From: Hoeflea_A sp963921345
GTDB taxonomy: Bacteria; Pseudomonadota; Alphaproteobacteria; Rhizobiales; Rhizobiaceae
NCBI GenBank assembly: GCA_963921345.3
Contig: CAWUFE020000004.1
Location: forward strand, 90,922-154,921
DNA length: 64,000 bases
Reading direction: 5' to 3'
The translations under genes and the position numbers were made by a program. The notes below the pieces were generated by a model, which searched no databases, had not been told where the DNA came from, and saw nothing but the letters and a program-made list of their open reading frames with translations. Shown here one piece after another: positions 20,257-28,655 of this stretch. The first letter of the stretch is position 1; every line of letters begins with the position of its first letter.

Positions 20257-21515
20257 CGGGCCACCTCCGCCAGACGGGCGTAGATGTCGATCGAGCGATG
20301 CTGAACATTGCTGGCCGCCAACGCCTGAAGGCCTCGCCCCATCTTGCCGAGCGGCATCGGCGCGCGGACACGATCCGTGTCATCGCCATCGAAGTGTGCA
20401 TCGTCACACACAATCAGCCGCTCGGTGCGACGCGGATGCATGGCGATCACTTCGGCATCCTTGAGGATTTGCACATGCGCAGCCAGACCGCGTACCTCCA
20501 CGTCCTGGCCGACGAAACGGAACGGCACGCTGTATTGTCGGCCTTCGAAGCTGACGAGGCAGTCAATTCCGACGGGCCTCCGCACGACGATGTCGAACGG
20601 TTCCGGCAGCGTCTCGGGCAATGGCGTCAGAAGACGACGCTCCTGTTCCCACGCTTCGGCGACACTGGTGCCGGTTGCCGGGCACCGCAGGCGGCCGGCA
20701 CGCTCTTCAAGCCGCGCATCGGTCACGGCCTGCAGCTGTTCCAGGCTGTCAAAGGCCTCCTTGCGAGGATCAACCGTCTCACGAAGGTCGCGCACATGTC
20801 TCTCGACTTTACCCTTTCCCTCCGGATGCCGAGGTTGGCAGGCGTCGACATGGAAGTTCAGTTGCGCTGCAAAGCGCCGATACGTCTCGTTGATGACGCC
20901 CCAGGCACCGGCCCCCCTGGCGATCGCCGTCTTGACGTTGTCGATGCGCAGAACCGCGACTGAACCGCCCAAGCGACGCAAACACGCCGCATTGCACGAC
21001 TGCCAGGACAACATGTCCTTCGAACGAGACCAGACAACCGCCCGTTTGCGGCTCCAGGAAAGCGTCACGATCAAGGCAGAAAGATCGACAACCTCGTCGC
21101 CAAGAATCACGCCGGGAAACTCCGCCCAGTCCACCTGGGCCTGTGCGCCGGCCGGCGTCTCAACACGACGTCTCGACCGGACCTTCGGGGCCGGATACGT
21201 CGCCTTCCAATATCTCTGAACCGATCGCAGGCTCCCGCCATAACCGTGCTCGCGCTGCAGCCACCGATGAAGATCCACCAGGTTTACACGGCCGTCCTCT
21301 TGCTGAGAGCGCCAATGCGAGATCGCTTCCGAATAATCGGCGGCCTTGAATGTCTGCTTGGACCTACCATCCAACACGCCCGCCGATCGGCGCTTGTGAT
21401 GATATCGAACCGTGCCCTCCGTAACCCCGAGAAGCCGCGCCACTGCGCTCTGGGAATGCCCCTGTTTCAACAATACAGCCATCGCTGTCCGTTCCTCTTT
21501 TGCGAGAAAGCTCAT
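20253..21515 (-). CDS. istA: IS21-family transposase IstA
   Basis: The 420-residue product begins MSFLAKEERTAMAVLLKQGH with an N-terminal helix-turn-helix (QSAVARLLGVTEGTVRYHH). It continues into a retroviral-type DDE core: QAQVDWAEFPG holds the first Asp, VLRIDNVKTAI the second, and HPEGKGKVERHVRDLRE the Glu. A C-terminal beta-rich domain (GRQYSVPFRFVGQDVEV) is typical of IS21 IstA. The stop overlaps the istB ATG by four bases (ATGA), so the two are coupled. IstA cuts and joins the element ends with help from IstB. Apparently intact. Confidence 0.95.
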   Translation of the reverse strand: MSFLAKEERTAMAVLLKQGHSQSAVARLLGVTEGTVRYHHKRRSAGVLDGRSKQTFKAADYSEAISHWRSQQEDGRVNLVDLHRWLQREHGYGGSLRSVQRYWKATYPAPKVRSRRRVETPAGAQAQVDWAEFPGVILGDEVVDLSALIVTLSWSRKRAVVWSRSKDMLSWQSCNAACLRRLGGSVAVLRIDNVKTAIARGAGAWGVINETYRRFAAQLNFHVDACQPRHPEGKGKVERHVRDLRETVDPRKEAFDSLEQLQAVTDARLEERAGRLRCPATGTSVAEAWEQERRLLTPLPETLPEPFDIVVRRPVGIDCLVSFEGRQYSVPFRFVGQDVEVRGLAAHVQILKDAEVIAMHPRRTERLIVCDDAHFDGDDTDRVRAPMPLGKMGRGLQALAASNVQHRSIDIYARLAEVAR

Positions 21516-22067
21516 CGTCTTTTTCCGCCAATTGTTGACGGAAAATCGATGAGCTAAGGCTGTTGCCACCTCGTAAAGGTAGCTGTCGCCTTACGGTCAA
21601 AATGAACTGTCGCCCTACACGTAATCAGTTCGTCCAGGCTGACCCTGGCCGGAATGCTTTCAGCGCTGGAAAGGGAGCCGATGACAACATGTCCAAATTC
21701 GTTGGTCCCGTAGATACGCGCCAAGCTACTTTCAGTCGTGATATGAACGGTGTCGCCGATGTTTGGGTACTGACTGATACCGCGTTCAAACACGCCGCCA
21801 ATAGCCTCTCCCACAAGCTGAACCTGCATCGAGCGCCCGGTATCGGCATCGATTTCGACTGTTGAGGTCGGTGCAGCCTTTGCGCCAACTTCCGATACGA
21901 CGCCGAAGAGGTCTTGATAACCCTGTGGGATGCGCACGAAGCTACCCACTTGGCCGATCCTGTAGGTGCGCCCTTCAATCACCGAAAGGCCCGATGCCAC
22001 GGACTGTGCGATGTGGACGCTTACTGACGAACCGGAAACCGATGCAACGGTGCCCAGATAGGTTGGA

Positions 22068-23336
22068 TCACGGCTGAGCATCACCGCCCCCGTCCGGCAC
22101 ATCGACAGGTGCAGCCGCTGGTGTTGCGACAACTGCGGCTGGCGCGGCTACCGCGCTTTCGCTCGCTGGCCTCAACTCGATGGCATGTGCGCTAGCAAAG
22201 AAGCGAGAAAGCTTGGCGAAGTTGCCTAGAATGAACTGCCCTTTGTCGCCCGCTCCATTCGTGTTCCAAAATGTACGGCGAATCGAAGCCCACTCTTCCG
22301 TAGGTGGTTGCCCTGGCTGCCAGCGACCGGAAACACCGAAGATTACGGCACCGTCGCTTGCGTATACGCTCAGATTTGGGCGACGCAGAGCCACCTTCAC
22401 CGCAGATGGTTCGTCAGCGAGCGTCTTGTATTGGAAGGCCAGCACCGCCGTATGTGAATTCGCCGCCAAAGCTTCGTCGATCACCGAGGTGATGTGAGCA
22501 TCAAAAAACGAAAATCCGGTGCATAAGAGTAGGCTGTCGGGGGTCGTAAGGAACTTCCGAAGACGCTCAAAGAGCGCAGAATATGGCTGTCTTGTGATGT
22601 GATCATATTTGAGATGGTCAGGGTAAATGAGAGTTGTTGCCTTCCTTTCGCCGGTGCGGACGATGCCATCACCGATCACGTTCCAGCCCAGCGACCCGTG
22701 GATTTTCCAGACGCGGGACCAACGCGGCGGAAGTTTATTGTCAGTAATGGTTGTCGGATCGAAGAAGGGGCGATGTGCTCCCGTGAAGCCGTCGAAATAC
22801 GGAAGATGCGCACGCTCGAAGGCCTCTTCGATCAAGAGGTCATAGTTAGGCGTAAATATCTCAATCGGGTGCTCTCGGTGCGTACCGCCGATCCACGACA
22901 CCAATTCGGTGAACGGATTTGGCTCCTCAGGCAGCGGGGCGGCGACAATCGCGCCAATCTTCTCGCAAATTCGCTCGGCGAGCTTTTCGTATTCAGGTCC
23001 GTCGAGACCATGGACTTTGGCACCTCCAATCGCTTGTGCAAGACGCCGGATGCGAGTCAGAATAGTTTCGACATTCGGGTTCTTTCCAAGTTCTGGAAGA
23101 AGAGCATCGACACAAGCGCGGTCCGCATTTTCGAGCTGATCAAGAACCGTTTTGGTAATACCTGCCACATCGGGAATGAGCGGCTTTCCACTTGAGTCAA
23201 GCTTGCCCTCCGCGTTCAGACGAACTGATACCGGAGCGCCGGCTCCGACCAGCAAGCCGATTCTCTTCCGGCCTTGTGACAGTATCTGCCGGAGATCGAC
23301 CATAAAGCGGTCTGGGTTGTGGATTGTATCGCTCAT
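22068..23336 (-). CDS. SIR2-family NADase of a SIR2-HerA antiphage system
   Basis: The 422-residue protein (start MSDTIHNPDR; an upstream in-frame start at 23375 lacks a good ribosome site) has a Rossmann-like SIR2 core: LLVGAGAPVS at 29-37 for NAD binding, FTPNYDLLIE at 161-170, and KIHGSLGW at 211-218 with the catalytic His213. This is the layout of bacterial defence SIR2 proteins, which hydrolyse NAD+ during infection rather than deacylate proteins. The C-terminus is Ala/Pro/Gly-rich and low complexity. It is the first gene of SIR2-HerA-KTSC. HerA partners hold SIR2 oligomers; with herA split here, SIR2 alone may be inactive or unregulated. The gene itself looks intact. Confidence 0.88.
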   Translation of the reverse strand: MSDTIHNPDRFMVDLRQILSQGRKRIGLLVGAGAPVSVRLNAEGKLDSSGKPLIPDVAGITKTVLDQLENADRACVDALLPELGKNPNVETILTRIRRLAQAIGGAKVHGLDGPEYEKLAERICEKIGAIVAAPLPEEPNPFTELVSWIGGTHREHPIEIFTPNYDLLIEEAFERAHLPYFDGFTGAHRPFFDPTTITDNKLPPRWSRVWKIHGSLGWNVIGDGIVRTGERKATTLIYPDHLKYDHITRQPYSALFERLRKFLTTPDSLLLCTGFSFFDAHITSVIDEALAANSHTAVLAFQYKTLADEPSAVKVALRRPNLSVYASDGAVIFGVSGRWQPGQPPTEEWASIRRTFWNTNGAGDKGQFILGNFAKLSRFFASAHAIELRPASESAVAAPAAVVATPAAAPVDVPDGGGDAQP

Positions 23337-23642
23337 GCATAGGTTCCATTTAGACCAGTTCAGATTCAATATCACGCGCTTGAAGTGAGGGGCTTGATTT
23401 CACAGCGGAATATACCTGCATTATTGATGCAAGGCAGCTTCGGTTCGATTGGGCCAGTTTCTGGCGAAAGGCGACTCGAGCCGTTGGCACGGGCTCCTTT
23501 GTCACTGTATCCTAATTGATCAGAATCGCGGTTGAAATTTTTGTTTGTTTTCAGCGACGCACTGGGGAGTGGAAAAGATTTGGGGATCATCAGGCCCCGC
23601 GCCGCCTCACTGACTTCTTCGATCTGGTCTTGCAGCAGCGCT
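23337..23642. other. Upstream region of the SIR2 operon
   Basis: About 300 bp without a plausible gene between the SIR2 start and the IS66 fragment. It should hold the SIR2-operon promoter, but I could not pick out confident -35/-10 boxes. Confidence 0.4.
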
Positions 23643-24092
23643 CGGCGATGAGATGATCGGGCTGAGATTGAAGTTATGGATCGACGCGGTGTTCTCCTTG
23701 GCGCGGTCGCTCGAGGATCTGGCGGCAAGCACGGTCAAGCGAAAAAGGCGCTACCTCGACACCCGCATCGCCGATATCGTGTGCACCGCTACCGAGTGCG
23801 AGCAAACCCGGAAGGTCTTGCGCAAGTTCGCCAATGCGCGCGACCAACTCATGACTTTCCTTGACGCGCCGGACCTGGTTGAACAGACCAACAATAGTTG
23901 CGAGCGAGCGCTACGACCGGCGGTGATAAACCGCAAGGTCACCAACGGCTTCCGCGCCCAATGGGCTGCCGAGGCCGACGCTGCGGTCAGAACCGTCGTC
24001 GACACAGCAAGCCTGATCGGTACCAATCCATTTACCCAAATCCGCCAAACACTCTCAGCTTGAAGCCCGCGCTGACAGGGGGTGGGTAGTTA
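23643..24092 (+). mobile_element. IS66-family fragment (3' end of element with transposase C-terminus)
   Basis: This fragment matches the transposase C-terminal third and right end of the full IS66 copy at 29966-31338, with a few substitutions. It starts within the codons for GDETIGLRLKLW and runs to the terminal ...GGGGGTGGGTAGTTAC, one base different from the intact end. The open frame 23653-24063 encodes 136 residues including NNSCERALRPAVINRKVTNG, which contains the last catalytic Glu region. The rest of the element is missing, so it cannot move on its own. Confidence 0.88.
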
Positions 24093-24335
24093 CGGCCCAA
24101 ACCGCGTAAGCGATAATCTCTCGGGGAAATCGGAAACCCTTCTGGCGCGGCATGTCGGATTGCATCTTCATGCCAGTCATCAAACCGAAAATGAAAGCAC
24201 CAACAACTTAGCAATGCCCGACGACTACATGGAGGCAATAGTCCGGCAATAGCATTCAGTCGATTCCCCTGCCTAGGACAAGTGGTCCGCGCCATCGCTC
24301 GCGACACCAGGATCGCTAAACGCATCTACCCTCAT

Positions 24336-24647
24336 TCACCGCTGTTTGCGCTGATCCAACAGGTCCTCGTCGCGCACCGACAGCCCCTTTTCCTTGAGTG
24401 CTAAAAGTATGAAGGAGCGCATGGTCATTTCAGCGCCGTCAGCGAGATCTGCCAGTTCCCTACGCAGGCTCTTGCGTAGAATAAATCCAAACTGCACTGG
24501 TTTGTCTGCTGACGCCGGCGGCTTTTTTGACGGCGTTACGGGTTTAGGTGTTGCAGGCGCTGGCGTTCGTTTGACGTTCTGTGTTGGAAGTTCATTAGCG
24601 ATTGGTGTCAGAGCGTTGACGATGCTCTGCATGTTTTTCTTTCCCAT
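24336..24647 (-). CDS. Small ParA-partner-like protein (putative plasmid partition protein)
   Basis: The 103-residue product has a Pro/Lys/Thr-rich flexible N-terminal half and a C-terminal part (FILRKSLRRELADLADGAEMTMRSFILLALKEKG) with the pattern of a ribbon-helix-helix-like DNA-binding fold. It begins 17 bp after the ParA-like gene on the same strand with GGGGAGGGG upstream. Small RHH proteins downstream of a ParA are the usual centromere-binding partners in compact partition cassettes. The partition role rests on position and fold-like pattern. Confidence 0.65.
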   Translation of the reverse strand: MGKKNMQSIVNALTPIANELPTQNVKRTPAPATPKPVTPSKKPPASADKPVQFGFILRKSLRRELADLADGAEMTMRSFILLALKEKGLSVRDEDLLDQRKQR

Positions 24648-24664
24648 ATTCCCCTCCCCTCCCC

Positions 24665-25318
24665 TTACGACGCCCGCTTCAGGATCTTTTCGGGCAGCCC
24701 ACCCAAGTGAATCAGTTCAGCTAGGAGCCGACGAACCAATTCACCAGCTGGCCCATATACAGGCACTTCACCATTGAACGTCATTTCCTTGAAACCAACC
24801 AAACGCTTTAGCTTGGTCTGCATAACCGGCAGACCAGCCTGCTGGAGTTCATGCTCAGTGTGCGCAGCAATGTTGGTATGCGGTTGGTAGTCGGTCAGGA
24901 TAATGCGAGCCGGAATGTCGCGCTTGGTCATAGCCGCGGCACTTTCGACCAGTCGAACTGTTTTTACTGCCTCGACCACATCGGCACTGGAGAGTTGCAC
25001 CGGTACCAGCACCATATCAGCACAACCCACAGCGAAGATGGTGGCCTGCATGGCCGCGCCAGCGGTATCAATTACCACAACGTCTTTTTGCTGCTCGAGC
25101 TTCCCGGCCAGGGGCACCAGATTGGTCTCTTCCAACTCATGGTGTATATTAATTGGATAGGTGCCAAAGGCGGTTACCCAATCACTGAATGAGTGGTTGT
25201 AGTCGGCATCAATGGCACCGACACTCAGACCCAATCGACAGGCCGCGCCCGCGATGATTTGCGCAACGGTTGTCTTCCCGGCACCACCTTTGCTGGTAGC
25301 GATCGTAATCACAGACAT
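24665..25318 (-). CDS. parA: ParA-family partition ATPase
   Basis: The 217-residue product (start MSVITIATSKGGAGKTT) has the deviant Walker A KGGAGKTT at 10-17 and the Walker A' region VVVIDTAGAA. It lacks an N-terminal helix-turn-helix, so it is the short (type Ib-like) ParA or MinD-like form. Short ParAs are usually regulated by their small partner, encoded just downstream here. The region upstream of the start is very AT-rich with repeats, unlike the GC-rich surroundings, and could be promoter plus centromere. The cassette looks imported from a plasmid. Confidence 0.88.
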   Translation of the reverse strand: MSVITIATSKGGAGKTTVAQIIAGAACRLGLSVGAIDADYNHSFSDWVTAFGTYPINIHHELEETNLVPLAGKLEQQKDVVVIDTAGAAMQATIFAVGCADMVLVPVQLSSADVVEAVKTVRLVESAAAMTKRDIPARIILTDYQPHTNIAAHTEHELQQAGLPVMQTKLKRLVGFKEMTFNGEVPVYGPAGELVRRLLAELIHLGGLPEKILKRAS

Positions 25319-25359
25319 GGGTATCTTCCTAGTTTTTAACAGTTGGAATTTTAGCAATT

Positions 25360-25492
25360 CACAATTAATAATCTATAAATTAATTATTAAAAATAGAAAG
25401 CATAATTGTTAATTTTTAAGAGTGAAAAATATGCATTTTAAAATATGGACTTTAAAAGTCGGAAGTTAATTATTAATTGTTAAAAATTAAAA
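25360..25492. repeat. AT-rich repeat region upstream of parA (candidate partition site/promoter)
   Basis: TTAATTATTAA occurs at 25380-25390 and 25466-25476, and AATTGTTAA-like words recur near both. The tract is strikingly AT-rich within a GC-rich window and directly precedes the ParA start. Short repeats bound by the small partner would make it a centromere and autoregulatory site. This is inferred from position. Confidence 0.5.
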
Positions 25493-26033
25493 ATGAGTGT
25501 GAGTGAGCGGCACGACAGAGCAGCGACACAGTCACGAGCAACAAATTTGAGGATCAGCGATTGCGGCGCTGGCTAGGGCAAGGGCTTCCGGTTGTGGTCC
25601 GAGACCAGACTTCCAGGTAACCGAAGTCGGATGTCAGGGTGCGCTGGGTGTTTTCGCCGAATCCCTGCCTGACCAGGTTTGCCCAGCGTTTCGACGTTCG
25701 TGTCGGTCAGAAGTTGCGCCAGTTTGTTCGGCCCGTCCCGCTGACCGTTAAGGACCGGATTCGGACGCAGGGTTCCGGCGGCTGAATCGGTGGCGATGAG
25801 GTCGCCGGTGCGATCAGTCGTCAGCCGATTGGCTTCCGCAGCTGTATTTCCGGGTCGGACAATCCTGGTTGCGATCAACTGATTCCAAAATGGCCGGCTT
25901 CCCGCACCGCTCTCCGGAGCCCTGGTGCCTGAATCGACTGTTTGTGGGCTTTAGCACCTTCAGTCCACGCCGCAGGTCTGGCGTTTTATGTGCCGGATCA
26001 GACAGGTAATATAACAGGCATTGGTCTGTTGAC
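25493..26033. other. Stretch without a convincing gene
   Basis: A minus-strand open frame of about 100 codons (25573-25878) exists but has no ribosome site and no recognisable sequence. Composition looks like decayed mobile-element DNA. The 3' part leads into the RelBE promoter. Confidence 0.45.
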
Positions 26034-26053
26034 TGTATCTCAATTGAGATACA
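26034..26053. promoter_or_regulatory. Perfect 20-bp palindrome, likely RelBE operator
   Basis: TGTATCTCAATTGAGATACA is fully self-complementary and ends 27 bp before the antitoxin ATG. Antitoxins with a ribbon-helix-helix N-terminus, as here, bind such palindromes to repress their own operon. A -10 element would overlap or flank this site. Confidence 0.75.
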
Positions 26054-26079
26054 TAGTTTCCGGAAAAGGAGGACAAGCT

Positions 26080-26373
26080 ATGTCTGCCCGAACCTCAATG
26101 CTGCATGTCCGCGTGGACAACCAACTCAAGTTACAGGCAACCGATGCCCTTTCAAGTGTCGGCCTGACGCTCTCGGATGCCGTGCGCATCCTGCTTACCC
26201 GTGTTGCTGCAGAAGGTGGGTTACCCGCTGGTTTGGCCGCGGATAAGGACGCCTATGATGCATGGTTTCGCACCAAGGTTCAGGAGGCGCTGGTTGATTC
26301 CCGGCCGGGCGCATTGCACGATGAGGTAATAAAGGAGGCACGCGCGCTGATCGACGGGAAGAACCTTGCCTGA
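26080..26373 (+). CDS. relB: RelB/DinJ-family antitoxin
   Basis: The 97-residue protein starts MSARTSMLHVRVDNQLK and has the ribbon-helix-helix pattern of RelB/DinJ antitoxins (strand MLHVRVDNQL, then DALSSVGLTLSDAVRILLTRV). The remainder is the toxin-wrapping tail. AAAAGGAGG sits 8-16 bp before the ATG, a strong ribosome site that fixes the start; upstream in-frame codons belong to the promoter region. The stop overlaps the toxin gene. It should neutralise the toxin and, with it, repress from the palindrome upstream. Confidence 0.9.
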   Translation: MSARTSMLHVRVDNQLKLQATDALSSVGLTLSDAVRILLTRVAAEGGLPAGLAADKDAYDAWFRTKVQEALVDSRPGALHDEVIKEARALIDGKNLA

Positions 26374-26641
26374 ACTGGAATGGAAGGCTTCGGCTGCCGC
26401 TGACCTGATGGAGATTGTCGATTACATCTCTGATAACAATCCGGTTGCCGCTCACGCACTGATGAATGAAATCCAACACAAGGTGGCGCAGCTACCGGCT
26501 TATCCGAAACGCGGACGTCCTGGCAGGGTGGAAGGAACGCGAGAACTGGTGGTTCATCCCAACTACATCGTGATCTATGCCGAAAACACAGCGACGGTTA
26601 CAGTGCTGCGCGTGCTCCACGCAGCACAGATGTGGCCCTAG
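26366..26641 (+). CDS. relE: RelE/ParE-family toxin
   Basis: The 91-residue product starts at TTG 26366, overlapping the antitoxin stop by eight bases, and reads (M)PELEWKASAAADLMEIVDYI. It has the RelE/ParE pattern: an N-terminal strand and two helices, then GRPGRVEGTRELVVHPNYIVIY and the C-terminal VTVLRVLHAAQMWP. The final VLRVLHAxQ is typical of the RelE/ParE superfamily. Whether it is a ribosome-dependent mRNase (RelE) or a gyrase poison (ParE) cannot be decided from sequence alone. Confidence 0.9.
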   Translation: MPELEWKASAAADLMEIVDYISDNNPVAAHALMNEIQHKVAQLPAYPKRGRPGRVEGTRELVVHPNYIVIYAENTATVTVLRVLHAAQMWP

Positions 26642-27493
26642 TGCCATCAATGCGGTGATGTGGTCGACTACCGATTACGAGCCGCTGACCCGCGAAATTC
26701 TCGACCGGATCGCGCCCGCAGGCTTCTCAAGCGCGGATGCAGGATGCAAGGACCTGTCCATATCCTGCCGCTGGCCAAAGCGTAAACAAGTGTAGACAAG
26801 GCTATTGACTGCCGAGAGGAATACAATGTCGATGCCGCGACCTTCGGCCATTTCGCCGAGGCGTGCCGATTGACCGCCGCCAACGAGCGTGTTCTGTCGC
26901 GGTTGGTGTCGGAGATTTCGCAGCAGCGCCGCGCCGTCGATCCGACAAGCATGGTCGTCAACGTCGATTTGTGAGCGGGCCGGATCGGACGACGATTGGC
27001 CGGCCTGGCACAGCCTTGTCGTCGGTTGCGCTGTCGCCGATCATTGACCGCCCCGGAGAATTCCTGTATACGTATCGCCTAGTCGCAGGTACGCCCTTTC
27101 GCCGCCTTTGCGAGAGGTCCTCAAAGGCTCCCCGAGGTCCTTGGCGGGCCATGTCAACGAAAACTTCTTCACAGTCCGGTTTATGAGTGCGTGATCGCTA
27201 TGGTTTTGCGGCGTCTGGTTCTACGTCCGATAATGCAACATTATTGGACATGGAATAGATGTGCAAAGCGGGGCGGTTTATCAGCTTATATCAGACTAAA
27301 GCGCCGCCATACTTCGGGGCAAAACCGCGACAGCGGCGGGGAACCCGCTGGATACAGAGCAGGGAAAACAGGATACCCGGGCGCGAACGACGCCTGCGAA
27401 CACGCCGCACAGGCAGTTATCGGCGCAGGGTAAAGGTTGTCAGATCAACGGCCGGGGGCCCGCAAACAGCCGGAAAACAGGCGAAAATAGCAC
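26642..27493. other. About 850 bp without an intact gene
   Basis: A plus-strand frame ending at 26974 (…TSMVVNVDL, then TGA) is protein-like over about 50 codons but has no start, so it may be the tail of a lost gene. The rest shows no protein-like frame and no terminator or repeat I can support. Confidence 0.4.
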
Positions 27494-28591
27494 TCAGTCG
27501 CTTCCGGCGGATTCCCCGCCGCCACGTGCTGTGAATACCGCCTCAAGACTCGAAGCATCGATCGCCGCGTCGAACCAGCGCTCAAGATCAGCCAACGATC
27601 CCCACGTGATACGATTGGTCACCGTTTCGGGCAGGGGGCCGAAACGACGCGTCAGCAGATGAGTCAGGTCCTCGGCCTTTCCAGCGGCCAGGCCCTCGGC
27701 CTTTCCAGCGGCCAGGCCCTCGGCCTTTCCAGCGGCCAGGCCTTTAGCCTCCCCAGCCGCAAGGCCCTCGGCCTTGCCCTGTTCGATGAGTGTATCCGCG
27801 ATGGTGCCCACAAACGCCTCCAGGTCCTCTGTCCTGTCCACCTGCCGTAGCCGTTGCCGGAATTCGGCGATGTCCAGATCGTCATAGACGCGCAGGATGT
27901 ATTCCATGATTTGCCGCCGGTAGGTGCTGTCCTGCGGCAGCCCGGCAACCACCTCGGCCAGATGGGTCAGCGCCTCGCGCTTCAGCGTAATGAGGCCGGC
28001 CCTCAGGGACGGCTCAGTCGACAGATCCTCGATACCCATCGTCCCGAGATGACGCAGAATATAAGACGATCCCGGCAGAATGGCCAGTGCCGGATCGTCC
28101 GTCGCGATCATGTCGGTGATCGACGGTGCGACCGTCCAGGCGGACGCACCGTGAAACACCACGATCGGGATCACGGGTGGCAGGGAACGCAGATCCTCGA
28201 CCCGGCCGCCGGCATGGCGCTCCCAGATACGCAGGGTGTACCGGGCGAGTTGAAGCGGCAGGGCCGGATCGGGCCAGCTCTTGTGCTCGCCGAGGACGTA
28301 TGCAAAGGCCGGTCGACCGGACTTGAGTTCAACTTTGAGCAGGACGTCGCTCTGGCTCGCGGCCAGCGCCTCGTCGACGAATGTGCCCTCCATGACCGTG
28401 GGCTGCGTGTCGGCCAGCAGCCCGGCAATCTCGTTCGGCAGGTGATCGCGAAGGAAGGCCGCGGCACGCTCCCCGTCCGACAGGATCGCCCGGAACAGCG
28501 CATCGTGAGGCGTGCCCTGCGTTCTGGCTCCCGATCGGCCGCTGTTCCGGCCGGCGCTGTCCCCATCACTTCCACGCGGTGGTCTTGCCAT
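27494..28591 (-). CDS. Rpn-family recombination-promoting nuclease (PD-(D/E)XK)
   Basis: The 365-residue protein opens with a Gly/Arg/Ser-rich leader and then HDALFRAILSDGERAAAFLRDHLP, the N-terminal signature of the Rpn/putative transposase family. The nuclease core follows: TFVDEALAASQSDVLLKVELKSGRPAFAYVLGEHKS contains the Asp, the (E/Q)xK-type strand and the catalytic pattern. A C-terminal region consists of EGLAAGKA units repeated about four times (around 27671-27780), then a helical tail. Rpn proteins nick DNA and promote recombination; repeats of variable number are known to tune them. It stands alone on the minus strand. Confidence 0.85.
   Translation of the reverse strand: MARPPRGSDGDSAGRNSGRSGARTQGTPHDALFRAILSDGERAAAFLRDHLPNEIAGLLADTQPTVMEGTFVDEALAASQSDVLLKVELKSGRPAFAYVLGEHKSWPDPALPLQLARYTLRIWERHAGGRVEDLRSLPPVIPIVVFHGASAWTVAPSITDMIATDDPALAILPGSSYILRHLGTMGIEDLSTEPSLRAGLITLKREALTHLAEVVAGLPQDSTYRRQIMEYILRVYDDLDIAEFRQRLRQVDRTEDLEAFVGTIADTLIEQGKAEGLAAGEAKGLAAGKAEGLAAGKAEGLAAGKAEDLTHLLTRRFGPLPETVTNRITWGSLADLERWFDAAIDASSLEAVFTARGGGESAGSD
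27671..27780 (-). repeat. In-frame 24-bp tandem repeats in the Rpn gene
   Basis: About four copies of a 24-bp unit encode EGLAAGKA; three are nearly identical (GGCCTTTCCAGCGGCCAGGC-type) and one or two are diverged. Copy number is likely to vary by slippage without breaking the frame. Confidence 0.85.
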
Positions 28592-28655
28592 TACGCCTGT
28601 CGCCTCTTGCGATCGCTATCCGGATTGGCCCGCGACATTCAGGCCGCTCGTCCTG

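Larger units (their letters stand above)
19368..21619 (-). mobile_element. IS21-family element, copy 1 (in herA)
   Basis: The 2,252-bp element starts TGTCAAGCGACACC and its other end, read inward, starts TGTAGGGCGACAG. Further GCGACA(C/G) and TTACGAG repeats lie inside both ends, typical of IS21 multiple terminal sites. A 5-bp target duplication CGTAA flanks it (19363-19367 and 21620-21624). It carries istA and istB. A near-identical copy in the opposite orientation lies at 48146-50396. Confidence 0.92.
17989..22081 (-). pseudogene. herA: HerA-type ATPase/helicase of a SIR2-HerA system, split by an IS21 element
   Basis: The N-terminal part runs 22081-21620 and the rest 19362-17989; together they give 611 residues, normal for HerA. 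The N-terminal ~150 residues form the HAS-barrel (GTVASVSGSSVSV..., GRTYRIGQVGSFVRIP). Walker A GSTGSGKST is at 161-169 of the rejoined protein, right after the insertion point. Walker B LLLVMEEAHRY is near 440, followed by SQRPSEVDETILSQCG and LRLSNPTDRQRV, typical of bacterial HerA. The start ATG at 22081 overlaps the SIR2 gene end by 14 bp, so they are coupled. HerA hexamers pair with SIR2 to give NAD-depleting antiphage complexes. The insertion separates the barrel from the ATPase, so the system is probably inactive here unless the element is lost. Confidence 0.88.

Noticed and set aside
25573..25878. 101-codon minus-strand gene
   Set aside because: No ribosome site, no recognisable motif, composition like decayed DNA.
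27671..27780. Regular 24-bp repeats as a CRISPR array
   Set aside because: No unique spacers; the repeats are contiguous, in frame and encode EGLAAGKA.
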